A DNA stretch of 37,495 nt from Bacillota bacterium (GTDB taxonomy: Bacteria > Bacillota > Limnochordia > Darwinibacteriales > Darwinibacteriaceae), in assembly GCA_012520355.1 (NCBI GenBank), contig JAAYOK010000236.1, forward strand, positions 1 to 37,495, written 5' to 3'. The position numbers and the translations under genes were made by a program. This document shows, one piece after another, positions 1 to 9,279 of this stretch (position 1 is the first letter of the stretch; every line of letters starts with the position of its first letter). The notes beneath the pieces were generated by a model, which was not told the origin of the DNA, made no database searches, and saw nothing but the letters and a program-made list of their open reading frames with translations.

Positions 1-178
1 AGCTCACCAGCGATTAGGTGACTAATCGGCTAGGTAAACCCCATTCGGAGCAAGGTCAAATAGGGAAGAAGAGGTAGCCCGCCTCGCTATACTTCCGGGT
101 TGACCGCATGAGGCCTTAGGTAACTAAGGTCCTAGATAGATGATCATCCACGACAGAACTCGGCTTACCGGTTCACTC
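1..178 (+). ncRNA. rnpB: RNase P RNA, 3' portion (5' end lies outside the window)
   Basis: Conserved RNase P RNA segments: GGTAAACCCCATTCGGAGCAAGGTCAAATAGGG and the 3' block TAGATAGATGATCATCCACGACAGAACTCGGCTTACCGG. Confidence 0.93.
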
Positions 179-192
179 AGAACGAATTTTCG

Positions 193-224
193 CCTGGATA
201 CTTGTGAGTATCCGGGTTTTTTTT
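193..224 (+). terminator. Rho-independent terminator after rnpB
   Basis: CCTGGATACT-TGTG-AGTATCCGGG followed by TTTTTTTT. Confidence 0.9.
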
Positions 225-285
225 ATGCATTTATTTCGAAATTCTAGCAGGAATCACTGAATTGTGGCCGAATATGTCAGTAAAG

Positions 286-310
286 TGGTGGCAAGTGGGG
301 GAAAGTGGGG
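286..310 (+). promoter_or_regulatory. Putative MraZ operator (three TGGKG direct repeats, 10-bp period)
   Basis: TGGTG-gcaag-TGGGG-gaaag-TGGGG immediately upstream of mraZ, matching the known TGGGN-N5 repeat architecture of MraZ boxes. Confidence 0.75.
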
Positions 311-338
311 GATACTTAGGAAAGCTGAGGTGGTAGGA

Positions 339-770
339 ATGTTTATGGGCGAGTACCAGCATGGTCTAGATGCCAAGGGTCGCTTGATTATTCCTGCCAA
401 ATTCAGACAAGAACTTGGTGGCGGAGCGGTGATCACAAGAGGGCTCGACAATTGTCTCTTCTTGTTTCCCCAGGCAGAGTGGGGCATTCTCGAGGAGAAG
501 CTTAGAACGCTACCGCTAACGAAACGTGATGCCCGCCAGTTTGTGCGCTTTCTCTTCTCTGGAGCCACTGAATGTGAAATGGATAAGCAAGGCCGGATCA
601 TCCTTCCACCCAATCTGCGGGAATTTGCCGCTATCGATAAAGATGTGGTGGTAATCGGTGTTTCTAGCCGTATTGAAATATGGAGTAAGGAGCGTTGGGC
701 AAGCTACGTTGATGTGGCTGAAGAGTCTTTTGAAGAAATTGCGGAGAATATCGTAGATTTGGGAATTTGA
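339..770 (+). CDS. mraZ: Transcriptional regulator MraZ
   Basis: [27 protein letters not shown] and second repeat [19 protein letters not shown]; first dcw gene. Start moved from ORF 264 to 339 because the operator lies within the longer ORF. Confidence 0.93.
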   Translation: MFMGEYQHGLDAKGRLIIPAKFRQELGGGAVITRGLDNCLFLFPQAEWGILEEKLRTLPLTKRDARQFVRFLFSGATECEMDKQGRIILPPNLREFAAIDKDVVVIGVSSRIEIWSKERWASYVDVAEESFEEIAENIVDLGI

Positions 771-777
771 GTTAGGG

Positions 778-1719
778 GTGATGACAATGTATTTTTCCCA
801 CGTACCAGTCCTCCTCGGGGAGACAATTGAGGCCCTAGACCTCAAACCTAGGGAAACCTACGTTGACTGCACCCTAGGAGCCGCAGGTCATAGCTCAGCG
901 ATGTTGGCTAAAGAACCAACAATCCGACTGATCGGCATTGATCAAGACCAAGAAGCACTTAATAGGGCTGACTATCGGTTAACGGCTTACGCATCCCAAG
1001 TGACCTTGGTTAAGGACAACTTCCGAAATCTCGGCTCGATTCTCCAGCGTCTAGACATTCCGAAGGTAGCGGGAGTTCTCATGGATATTGGAGTCTCATC
1101 GCCTCAGCTCGACGATGCTGAACGAGGTTTTAGCTATCATCAAGAAGCCAGGCTGGATATGCGCATGGATCAAGCCGCATCCCTTGATGCTTGGACCATC
1201 GTGAATACATATGATCAAACGGAACTGACTAAGATCATCTCCGAATATGGTGAAGAACGTTGGGCCCTGCGCATTGCCGAATTCATTGTGGCAGAGCGGG
1301 CCAAGGGTTCTCTAGATACCACCGCTGATCTAGTTGAAGTCATCAAGAAAGCGATTCCCGCGGGGGCCAGAGCAGGTGGACCTCATCCGGCTCGGCGAAC
1401 ATTTCAAGCTCTGCGTATCGCAGTCAATGATGAATTAGGTGCTCTAAAACTAGCTTTAGAGCAGGCTGTTGAGGTACTCAAACCCCAGGGTCGCTTGGCG
1501 GTCATCACCTTCCACTCATTGGAAGACCGCATCGTGAAGGAATATTTTCAGAGCCTTCTAGGACACTGTACCTGTCCACCAAACCTACCGGTTTGTGTCT
1601 GTCACAATGAACCTGTGGTGCGTCTTGTGAATCGCAAGCCCATTGAGGCCTCGACCCAAGAACTAGAGTCAAATCCCAGATCCCGTAGTGCCAAGCTGAG
1701 GGTTGTGGAGAAGTTATAA
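778..1719 (+). CDS. rsmH: 16S rRNA (cytosine(1402)-N(4))-methyltransferase RsmH
   Basis: HVPVLLGETIEAL, DCTLGAAGHS, GVLMDIGVSSPQLD, GRLAVITFHSLEDRIVK motifs. Confidence 0.96.
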   Translation: MMTMYFSHVPVLLGETIEALDLKPRETYVDCTLGAAGHSSAMLAKEPTIRLIGIDQDQEALNRADYRLTAYASQVTLVKDNFRNLGSILQRLDIPKVAGVLMDIGVSSPQLDDAERGFSYHQEARLDMRMDQAASLDAWTIVNTYDQTELTKIISEYGEERWALRIAEFIVAERAKGSLDTTADLVEVIKKAIPAGARAGGPHPARRTFQALRIAVNDELGALKLALEQAVEVLKPQGRLAVITFHSLEDRIVKEYFQSLLGHCTCPPNLPVCVCHNEPVVRLVNRKPIEASTQELESNPRSRSAKLRVVEKL

Positions 1720-1732
1720 GGGAGGAAACCCC

Positions 1733-2230
1733 ATGACTGCCGCTCGAAAACTGGAACAGTACACTTACTATCCTGAAGAGACGCTGGTTCCAAGGCAACG
1801 CCGACCCGTAAGGCGAAACCGGTTACCAGTCACAGTGAAGATCTGTCTGGTGGCTGCGTGCTGTGTGCTGCTGGGTATCTTATATTTGCAGCAACAAGTG
1901 ACATCCTATTATCTTAGTATGGAATTAGTCCAGTTACAGGAGGAGGTAAATACCATGCAACAGCGAAATGATCACATTATGCTGAGCCTGGAATCTCAGC
2001 GATCATTAAAGCAAGTTGAGCATATTGCCCGAACTGAACTGGGCATGGTAGACCCGGATTATACTTCAACCCTGGTTCTCAATGTTCCACCAAGCAGTAA
2101 AACGGAGATGGAGTCTCGTTGGGTCGAGTCGCCATCGACTGAGGGGCCTCAGATTGTGGCTACATTGTTATCCTGGGTGAACAAGGTACTACCGATAGGA
2201 GGAGTAGAAGCTGGCACGTTACAGCGCTAA
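1733..2230 (+). CDS. ftsL: FtsL-like septum formation/cell division protein
   Basis: Small bitopic protein (TM ICLVAACCVLLGILYL plus coiled coil) between rsmH and a class B PBP; SD GGAGG before ATG 1733. Confidence 0.75.
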   Translation: MTAARKLEQYTYYPEETLVPRQRRPVRRNRLPVTVKICLVAACCVLLGILYLQQQVTSYYLSMELVQLQEEVNTMQQRNDHIMLSLESQRSLKQVEHIARTELGMVDPDYTSTLVLNVPPSSKTEMESRWVESPSTEGPQIVATLLSWVNKVLPIGGVEAGTLQR

Positions 2231-4292
2231 GCGGTCCCGCATTCGACGTAGTATATTCGTTTTTTTCTGTTGGGTTCTGGCCTTTGTCGCACTCATTATA
2301 CGCTTAGGATATTTGCAGATCTACCAAAGCGATGAGTTGTCTGAGCGTGCCCTTGCTCAGCGCATGAGACCCCAAACCATTGACGCCCAACGTGGCAATA
2401 TTTTGGATCGCAATTATAATACATTAGCAATAAGTGTAGGAGCCGATGCAGTGTACGCCCTCCCAGGAAGTATCCGGGATGCGGAGGGGACAGCACGACA
2501 ATTAGCTCCTTTTTTGCCTCTGAGTGAGGCTGATTTGACGCGCATTTTCAGTAGTGAGTCCAAAACGAGTGTCTGGCTCGCCCGAGGATTGAACGTGGAG
2601 ACTGCAGCAGCCATTCGCAGCCTTGGGTTACCTGGTATTCGGGTTGTAAAACGGCCCCAGCGCTTTTACCCTCAAGGCTCCTTGGCCGCGCATGTTGTGG
2701 GGATTGCTGGTTCGGATAATCAGGGCTTGGAAGGTATAGAATACTACTACGATGAAATATTGCGGGGTGTTCCTGGTCGTTTGGCCATTGAGCAAGACGC
2801 GACACAGCGGAGTATTCCTGGCGGTGATAGCGAGTTTATCCCTCCAGAAGCTGGTCGCGATGTGGTGCTGACCATTGACAGTGTGATTCAGTACATTGCA
2901 GAAACACACATCCAAGAAGCCGTTGTCTCCAGCCAGAGCGAATGGGGGTTGGTCTTAGTGATGGATCCCTTTTCTGGCGAGATTCTGGCCAATGCCATTT
3001 ATCCCACGTTTGACCCCAACTATTATCAGGACGTATCTGCAGGACGGCGTCGTAATGTGGCAATAACGGATCAATACGAGCCTGGTTCCACCTTTAAGTT
3101 CGTGACTGCTGCAGCCAGTCTCGATCTTGGCCTCACCTACAATGAGAGGACCTTTGATAGCGGTTCCTATTGGGAAATTGGGGGGGGACGGGTGCGCAAC
3201 TCCGATGGCCGAGTTTTTGGCAATATATCCTTCCTGGAGGCCATGGAACGTTCCGACAATATCACCTTTGCCAAATTATCAGTGGAAATGGAACCAGAGC
3301 GCTTTCATCCCTATATTAAGGCTTTTGGTTTTGGGAGCCGCCTAGGCGTCGATTTCCCCGGTGAAATCACCGGTATGGTGGCCACGCCCCGGACAACTGG
3401 ACAGTTGCTCCAGTGGGCAAATACGGGATTTGGTCAGGGGATAGCGGTGACACCCCTCCAACTGTTGAGTTCTCTAAGTTCCATCGCAAACGGCGGAACA
3501 TTGATGAAACCCCGTTATGTACGGGAGATCAGAGATGCTCAAGGAAGGCAGGTTCAAAAGTTTGAACCAGAGATTTTGGGTTATCCTGTCCAAGGTGCCA
3601 CTGCCACCGCTGTGAGTCAATTATTGCGCTCTGTGGTGGTCAATGGCAACGGGAACAGAGCTGAAGTAACCGGCTACTATGTGGCCGGTAAGACGGGTAC
3701 CGCTGAGGTCCCCGAAGGGGGCATCTATGGTGCAGGGCGTATTGCATCCTTCGCTGGATTTGCACCTGTGGATGAGCCAGCCTTGGCCATTCTAGTCATA
3801 CTGTATAACCCGAAAGTGGATTCTGCTTACGGCGGGGTCCTAGCAGCCCCCGTCTTTAAAGAGATCATGGAGGAAAGTCTGGAATACTTAGGGGTGAAGA
3901 GGCGCCTGGAAGGCCAGCAGCGTTCTCGTTTTGTCTTGGTACCCAATTTGACCAATTTTACCTTGGAAGAAGCCAAGGCGCGCTTGTTGCAAGCGAGTTT
4001 ACCTTGGACTGTAGAAGGAGAGGGACCCTTAGTGACGGCGCAAACACCAAGACCTGGTGCGCAAGTTCCGGCGCAGACCACGGTCCATCTCTTTTTTTAT
4101 GGTGGCAATGATAGTGAAGATGTAACAGTTCCCAATGTCATTGGCATGAGCATGCGGGATGCATCCGGGAGCTTATCTGATTTGGACCTTCTGATTCAAG
4201 TGAGAGGTAGCGGCGTTGCGGTGAAACAGTCTCCAGAAGCAGGCGCCGCTGTTAGCAGGGGATCCACAGTGGAAGTCATCTTTGAACTGTAG
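2211..4292 (+). CDS. Class B penicillin-binding protein with two PASTA domains (SpoVD/FtsI type); probable CTG start
   Basis: STFK, SDN and KTGTA active-site motifs; C-terminal PASTA repeats (LVPNLTNFTLEEA..., VTVPNVIGMSMRDA...). The TTG at 2313 in the ORF track would delete the N-terminal TM; AGGAGG at 2197-2202 precedes in-frame CTG at 2211. Confidence 0.9.
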   Translation: MARYSAKRSRIRRSIFVFFCWVLAFVALIIRLGYLQIYQSDELSERALAQRMRPQTIDAQRGNILDRNYNTLAISVGADAVYALPGSIRDAEGTARQLAPFLPLSEADLTRIFSSESKTSVWLARGLNVETAAAIRSLGLPGIRVVKRPQRFYPQGSLAAHVVGIAGSDNQGLEGIEYYYDEILRGVPGRLAIEQDATQRSIPGGDSEFIPPEAGRDVVLTIDSVIQYIAETHIQEAVVSSQSEWGLVLVMDPFSGEILANAIYPTFDPNYYQDVSAGRRRNVAITDQYEPGSTFKFVTAAASLDLGLTYNERTFDSGSYWEIGGGRVRNSDGRVFGNISFLEAMERSDNITFAKLSVEMEPERFHPYIKAFGFGSRLGVDFPGEITGMVATPRTTGQLLQWANTGFGQGIAVTPLQLLSSLSSIANGGTLMKPRYVREIRDAQGRQVQKFEPEILGYPVQGATATAVSQLLRSVVVNGNGNRAEVTGYYVAGKTGTAEVPEGGIYGAGRIASFAGFAPVDEPALAILVILYNPKVDSAYGGVLAAPVFKEIMEESLEYLGVKRRLEGQQRSRFVLVPNLTNFTLEEAKARLLQASLPWTVEGEGPLVTAQTPRPGAQVPAQTTVHLFFYGGNDSEDVTVPNVIGMSMRDASGSLSDLDLLIQVRGSGVAVKQSPEAGAAVSRGSTVEVIFEL

Positions 4293-4314
4293 AGCCGATG
4301 GGGAGGTGCTCTAG

Positions 4315-5772
4315 TTGTATCTAGAAAAGGTTTTGGCAGGACTCGAATACAGGATCATTGGGTCAGGTGATCTTGAGATCCAGGGGATTAGCTATGATTC
4401 CAGAACGATCAAACCAGGCGACTTATTCGTAGCCATCTCTGGTTTGAAGGTAGATGGCCACAACTTCATAGAGGACGTAGCGAGAAGGGGAGCGGCCGCG
4501 GTGTTGGTAGAGCAACCCACGCCGGATTTGTCACTACCACAAATTGTAGTTGAGAATACCCGATTGGCCCTGGGCCTGGTGAGCGCGAACTTTTACCACC
4601 ATCCCGCGAAGAAACTGCGTGTTCTGGGTATCACTGGGACCAATGGGAAAACGACCAGCACCTACCTGGTCAAGTCTATTTTGGAACAGGCTGGACATCA
4701 GGTAGGGTTAATCGGTACCATTGAGACCGTGATTGGTGATGTTGTCTTGGAATCGGGGCGGACTACGCCCGAGTCCTTGGACTTGCAGCGGCTCTTTGCC
4801 GAGATGGTGGATCAAGGGATGGACTATGCTGTGATGGAAGTCTCTTCCCACGCACTGGATTTGCATCGCACCGCTGGCATACCCTTTGCAGGGGCTCTGT
4901 TTACCAACCTTTCCCAAGATCATCTGGATTTTCATGGGACGATGGATGCCTATTTTTCAGCAAAAACGAAGCTGTTTGAGAATCTTGCCGGACCGGCCAT
5001 CATTAATGTAGATGACAATTGGGGCGCAAGACTGGTGACTTGCCCCTCTTTGTCTTCCTATACCTACGGTGTGGAAAAAGAAGCCCAGGTGCGGGCGGAG
5101 AAGATTCAGTTGGAAAATGGGAGCGTTTCTTATATACTGAGGAGTGAAGTAGGGCAAATCCCGATTCGTCTTCAGCTCACAGGATACTTTAACGTGTATA
5201 ATTCTCTGGGAGCTGCAGCCCTTTGCTTGAGCCAAGGTGTATCTCTTGCGCAGATCCAAACTGGCCTTCGTCTGGCAAAGGGAGTTCCAGGGCGATTCGA
5301 ACAGGTCGAAAACGAACGAGGCCTCAATGTGGTCGTCGACTACGCGCATACGCCCCATGGACTGGAAAACGTGCTAAACTCAGCGCGACAGTTAACGCCG
5401 AAGGGCCGGTTAATCGTTGTGTTTGGCGCGGGAGGAGATAGAGACTCAAGCAAGAGGTCTCTCATGGGGGCAGTAGCCGCAGAGTTGGCGGATGTTGCCA
5501 TTCTCACATCGGATAATCCCCGTTCGGAGGATCCGGCTGTGATTTGCTCTAGTATTGAGAAGGGTCTTCTGGCGACTCATCCCAAGATGGACTATGTAAT
5601 CATTGTTGATCGACGGGCAGCGATTGATACTGCAATCAAAATGGCTACTCCTGATGACCTAGTGCTTGTGGCAGGAAAGGGCCATGAGACCTATCAAGAA
5701 TTTGCCCATGGTCGAATACACTTTGATGATAGGGAAGAAGTCAGGAGGGCCATTAAGGAGCTGAAGGACTAG
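4315..5772 (+). CDS. murE: UDP-N-acetylmuramoyl-tripeptide synthetase MurE (meso-DAP type motif)
   Basis: GITGTNGKTTSTY ATP site; DNPRSEDP motif typical of meso-DAP-adding MurE; TTG start. Confidence 0.95.
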   Translation: MYLEKVLAGLEYRIIGSGDLEIQGISYDSRTIKPGDLFVAISGLKVDGHNFIEDVARRGAAAVLVEQPTPDLSLPQIVVENTRLALGLVSANFYHHPAKKLRVLGITGTNGKTTSTYLVKSILEQAGHQVGLIGTIETVIGDVVLESGRTTPESLDLQRLFAEMVDQGMDYAVMEVSSHALDLHRTAGIPFAGALFTNLSQDHLDFHGTMDAYFSAKTKLFENLAGPAIINVDDNWGARLVTCPSLSSYTYGVEKEAQVRAEKIQLENGSVSYILRSEVGQIPIRLQLTGYFNVYNSLGAAALCLSQGVSLAQIQTGLRLAKGVPGRFEQVENERGLNVVVDYAHTPHGLENVLNSARQLTPKGRLIVVFGAGGDRDSSKRSLMGAVAAELADVAILTSDNPRSEDPAVICSSIEKGLLATHPKMDYVIIVDRRAAIDTAIKMATPDDLVLVAGKGHETYQEFAHGRIHFDDREEVRRAIKELKD

Positions 5773-7121
5773 TGCGTCCACTTACATTACAACAAATTGC
5801 CGCGTATACCGGCGGAAAAGCAATTGGCGAGGGTATTGCCACGAATGTTCAAATTGATAGTCGAGAGGCTGTAGCAGGGAGCCTTTTTGTTGCCTTGCCT
5901 GGTACCAAGGTGGACGGGCATCAATTTGTGGGGGAAGTTCTGGCTAAAGGCGGTTTTGCCTTAGTCAAAGAGGAGCACCCGGAAGAACCTGGCGTTGTTC
6001 AAGTTGAAGATCCCCTTTTCGCCTTGCAGGAGCTGGCTAGGAAGTACTTAGCTGATCATCCCGTGCCGGTTGTGGCCATCACGGGTAGCAACGGAAAGAC
6101 TTCAACAAAGGATATGATCACCCAGGTCTTGCAGACCAAATATTCTGTTCATGCTACAGCCGGGAACTTTAACAACGAGATCGGTGTTCCCCTTACTGTC
6201 TTAGGTCTTGAAGACCATCATGAACTATTGGTGGTAGAAATGGGGATGCGTGGACTTGGGGAGATTCGGCGACTCACGGAGATTTGTCCGCCAGATTACG
6301 GTGTCATCACCAACATTGGCCCCGTTCACTTAGAGCTCTTAGGTGGCATGGGAAACATTGCCCAAGCCAAGGGAGAACTCTTAGAAGCCATGGACTCAAG
6401 CGGGGTCGCCATCTTAAATGGTGATGATCCTTCTGTTCGTGGCCAAGCACGTAGTTTTAAAGGTCGGATTGTTTACTATGGTCTTGATGTGGCCAATGAC
6501 GTGGTGGGTCGCAGGATCAATTTGGATGTCGAGGGGCGCCCCACATTTATGATCCGTCATGGACAAGAGGATGTTCAAGTACGTCTCGGTGTCCCTGGAG
6601 TACATAATGTTTGGAACGCCAGCGCGGCCCTGGCTGTGGGATTGCAGTTGGGTATTGACATGGCAGATGGTGCAGATGCTTTGACGAAGCTAGCTGCCAG
6701 TGCCATGCGCCTGGAGGTTCAACGGAGCCCCTATGGTGTGATTGTGGTTAACGATAGCTATAACGCTAGCCCCGCTTCCATGGAAGGTGCCCTTGATACC
6801 CTCGGCCACATGTACTGTTCGGGAAAACGAGTTGCCATTCTAGGTGATATGCTCGAACTAGGTGATGTTGCCAAAGAAGCGCACATTGAGGTAGGGCGTC
6901 ACGCGGGGCTCTGTGCTAAAGAAGTGGTTTTTATTGGTCAATATGCTTCCCTTATGCAAGAAGGTGCAGGTCGTGGCCAGGTCTATGCCACGGTGGATGA
7001 TTTTCTCGCCTCTAACACCCTAGAGCTTGAAAGTGGTGACCTGGTTCTCGTAAAAGCCTCCCGTGGCCTGCAGTTTGAGCGGATCGCGCAAAGACTTCTG
7101 AAGGGTGGAGATGAATCATGA
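5772..7121 (+). CDS. murF: UDP-N-acetylmuramoyl-tripeptide-D-Ala-D-Ala ligase MurF
   Basis: AITGSNGKTSTKDMI; VVNDSYNASPASM; GTG start overlapping the murE stop (TAGTG). Confidence 0.95.
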   Translation: MRPLTLQQIAAYTGGKAIGEGIATNVQIDSREAVAGSLFVALPGTKVDGHQFVGEVLAKGGFALVKEEHPEEPGVVQVEDPLFALQELARKYLADHPVPVVAITGSNGKTSTKDMITQVLQTKYSVHATAGNFNNEIGVPLTVLGLEDHHELLVVEMGMRGLGEIRRLTEICPPDYGVITNIGPVHLELLGGMGNIAQAKGELLEAMDSSGVAILNGDDPSVRGQARSFKGRIVYYGLDVANDVVGRRINLDVEGRPTFMIRHGQEDVQVRLGVPGVHNVWNASAALAVGLQLGIDMADGADALTKLAASAMRLEVQRSPYGVIVVNDSYNASPASMEGALDTLGHMYCSGKRVAILGDMLELGDVAKEAHIEVGRHAGLCAKEVVFIGQYASLMQEGAGRGQVYATVDDFLASNTLELESGDLVLVKASRGLQFERIAQRLLKGGDES

Positions 7122-8083
7122 TGCCGGAATCCTTTCTGCCACTTTTCAGCGGCTTTTGTGCGTTTGCCCTGTCTTTGCTGGCAGGACCAAGGACCATTAC
7201 CTATCTGCAACGTCTCAGGCTAGGGCAACAGATTCGGAGTGATGGGCCAAAATCACACCTAGGCAAGGCTGGGACGCCCACCATGGGTGGCATCCTGATG
7301 GTGGTGGCGATAGTCTTGGCCGTGCTGATCTTTCCTCCCTTAACGAATCACACAATTATCATGCTCTTTGCCACCTTGGGATTTGGGGTGGTTGGATTTC
7401 TGGATGATTTCATTAAGGTTGTGGCTAAACGCTCTCTAGGCCTGCGGGCCAGGGAAAAGTTGGTGGGACAGTTTGGAGTCGCCGTTCTGGTAGCCCTCTA
7501 TGCTTCAGCCCGTGTTGGTACAGAGCTAATCGTGCCCTTCTCAGGCCAGACCCTCCTCTTACCGACTCTTGTTTTTATTCCCTTTACGACGTTGGTCTTG
7601 GTTGGCGCAGCGAATGCCGTCAATCTCACCGATGGCGTCGATGGCTTAGCCGCTGGGACCACGGCCATCAGCGCTGCGGCCCTTGGTCTGATCTGTTATT
7701 TCCTTGGCCATTCTGACTTGAGTCTCTTCTTCGGAGCGATGGCAGGTGCTTGCCTGGGCTTTGTCTGGTTTAACGCTCCTCCAGCCCAAGTGTTTATGGG
7801 TGACACGGGTTCCTTAGCCCTAGGAGCGGCTTTGGCTACAGGGGCGGTTTTAAGTAAGACATCGCTCTTACTACCCATCGTGGGTGGTCTCTTCGTGATT
7901 GAAACACTGTCCGTTATTCTGCAAGTACTGTATTTTCGCCTGACCAAAGGTAAGCGGCTCTTTAAGATGGCACCTTTGCATCACCATTTTGAGCTTTTGG
8001 GCGTGCCTGAAAGCAAGATTATGACTCGCTTCTGGTTGGTAGCCCTCGTGTTTGCTGTTCTAGGGTTGTACGCCATACTCTAA
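7118..8083 (+). CDS. mraY: Phospho-N-acetylmuramoyl-pentapeptide transferase MraY
   Basis: KAGTPTMGGILMV, GFLDDFIKV, NLTDGVDGLA, MGDTGSLALG, APLHHHFELLG. Confidence 0.97.
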   Translation: MMPESFLPLFSGFCAFALSLLAGPRTITYLQRLRLGQQIRSDGPKSHLGKAGTPTMGGILMVVAIVLAVLIFPPLTNHTIIMLFATLGFGVVGFLDDFIKVVAKRSLGLRAREKLVGQFGVAVLVALYASARVGTELIVPFSGQTLLLPTLVFIPFTTLVLVGAANAVNLTDGVDGLAAGTTAISAAALGLICYFLGHSDLSLFFGAMAGACLGFVWFNAPPAQVFMGDTGSLALGAALATGAVLSKTSLLLPIVGGLFVIETLSVILQVLYFRLTKGKRLFKMAPLHHHFELLGVPESKIMTRFWLVALVFAVLGLYAIL

Positions 8084-8115
8084 GTGCATATAGATTAGAG
8101 AGGGGGGCGAGGAGT

Positions 8116-9210
8116 ATGTTCACCAAGGGCGGCAAGGTGGATCTTTGGACATTTATTGCAGTCATCATGCTTTTGAGTCTTGGTTTGGTTATGGTCTTTA
8201 GCGCTTCATCCGTCATGGGTCTAGCTGATGCTGGAAACCCCTATCATTACGTCCAGAGGCAGAGCATTCTGGCGGTGGTAGGTCTGATCCTCATGTTTGT
8301 CCTCATGAAGGTAGACTATCACATCTTTAAGCCCCTAGCCTTACCGGGTCTTGTCATTTCCTTCGTCTTGCTTGTTGCGGTACTCTTTGTAGGTACCGGT
8401 CCCCTGGGCACAACACGCTGGATTCGCATCGCCGGGTTCAATCTCCAACCATCGGAAGTTGCTAAGCTCGTGATGGTCAATTATGTTGCAGTCTATCTGG
8501 CCACCAAGCGGGAGAAGGCTCGCAAGTTCTTCTCGGGTTTGCTACCTGTCTTGTTGATTACCGCGGCCCAGTTCGTTTTGATCATGCTTGAGCCAGATTT
8601 TGGTACCGGTGTGGCCCTAATCTTCACGGTTGTTGTGGTCTTGTTTGCAGGCGGTGTCCATCTTGGGCAGCTGAGCTTCGTGGGACTCGCGGCGGTACCC
8701 GTTCTCGCCTATTTACTGACGAGGAAAGAGTATAGAGTACGGAGGTTGTTTGCTTTCCTCGATCCCTGGAGCGACCCAACCGATACAGGCTGGAATGTCA
8801 TCCAGTCTCTTCTAGCCATCGGATCAGGTGGACTCTTTGGCCTGGGGCTTGGTAATAGCAAGCAGAAGTTTTCCTATTTACCTGAACATCATACGGACTT
8901 TATTTTTGCCATTCTTTGTGAGGAACTTGGCTTTTTGGGCGGAATAACGGTCCTACTTTTATATTTGGTCATCGCCTGGCGCGGTCTGCGGATTGCTATG
9001 CGTGCTCCAGACCTCTATGGGAGTCTGTTGGCCATTGGCATTACCTCTATGATCGCTTTTCAGGCCTTACTCAATATTGGTGTTGTGACTGGGTCTCTAC
9101 CTGTCACAGGTATTCCGCTACCTTTCATCAGCCATGGAGGTTCCTCACTACTCATCAGCCTGGCTGGTGTGGGTATTTTGCTCAATATTTCCAGGCAGTG
9201 CCGAGACTAA
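8116..9210 (+). CDS. ftsW: SEDS-family glycosyltransferase FtsW/SpoVE
   Basis: LGLVMVFSASSV, LQPSEVAKL, LPEHHTDFIFAILCEELGFLG, TGIPLPFISHGGSSL. Confidence 0.93.
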   Translation: MFTKGGKVDLWTFIAVIMLLSLGLVMVFSASSVMGLADAGNPYHYVQRQSILAVVGLILMFVLMKVDYHIFKPLALPGLVISFVLLVAVLFVGTGPLGTTRWIRIAGFNLQPSEVAKLVMVNYVAVYLATKREKARKFFSGLLPVLLITAAQFVLIMLEPDFGTGVALIFTVVVVLFAGGVHLGQLSFVGLAAVPVLAYLLTRKEYRVRRLFAFLDPWSDPTDTGWNVIQSLLAIGSGGLFGLGLGNSKQKFSYLPEHHTDFIFAILCEELGFLGGITVLLLYLVIAWRGLRIAMRAPDLYGSLLAIGITSMIAFQALLNIGVVTGSLPVTGIPLPFISHGGSSLLISLAGVGILLNISRQCRD

Positions 9211-9279
9211 CTCCCGTTTTTCACCCATTACCCCTTACCGCATAAGATGAACGGTAAACTCAGGGGTAGAGGTGATACA

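Noticed and set aside
254-613. 119-aa minus-strand ORF over mraZ
   Set aside because: Covers the mraZ operator and coding region in antisense; no plausible product.
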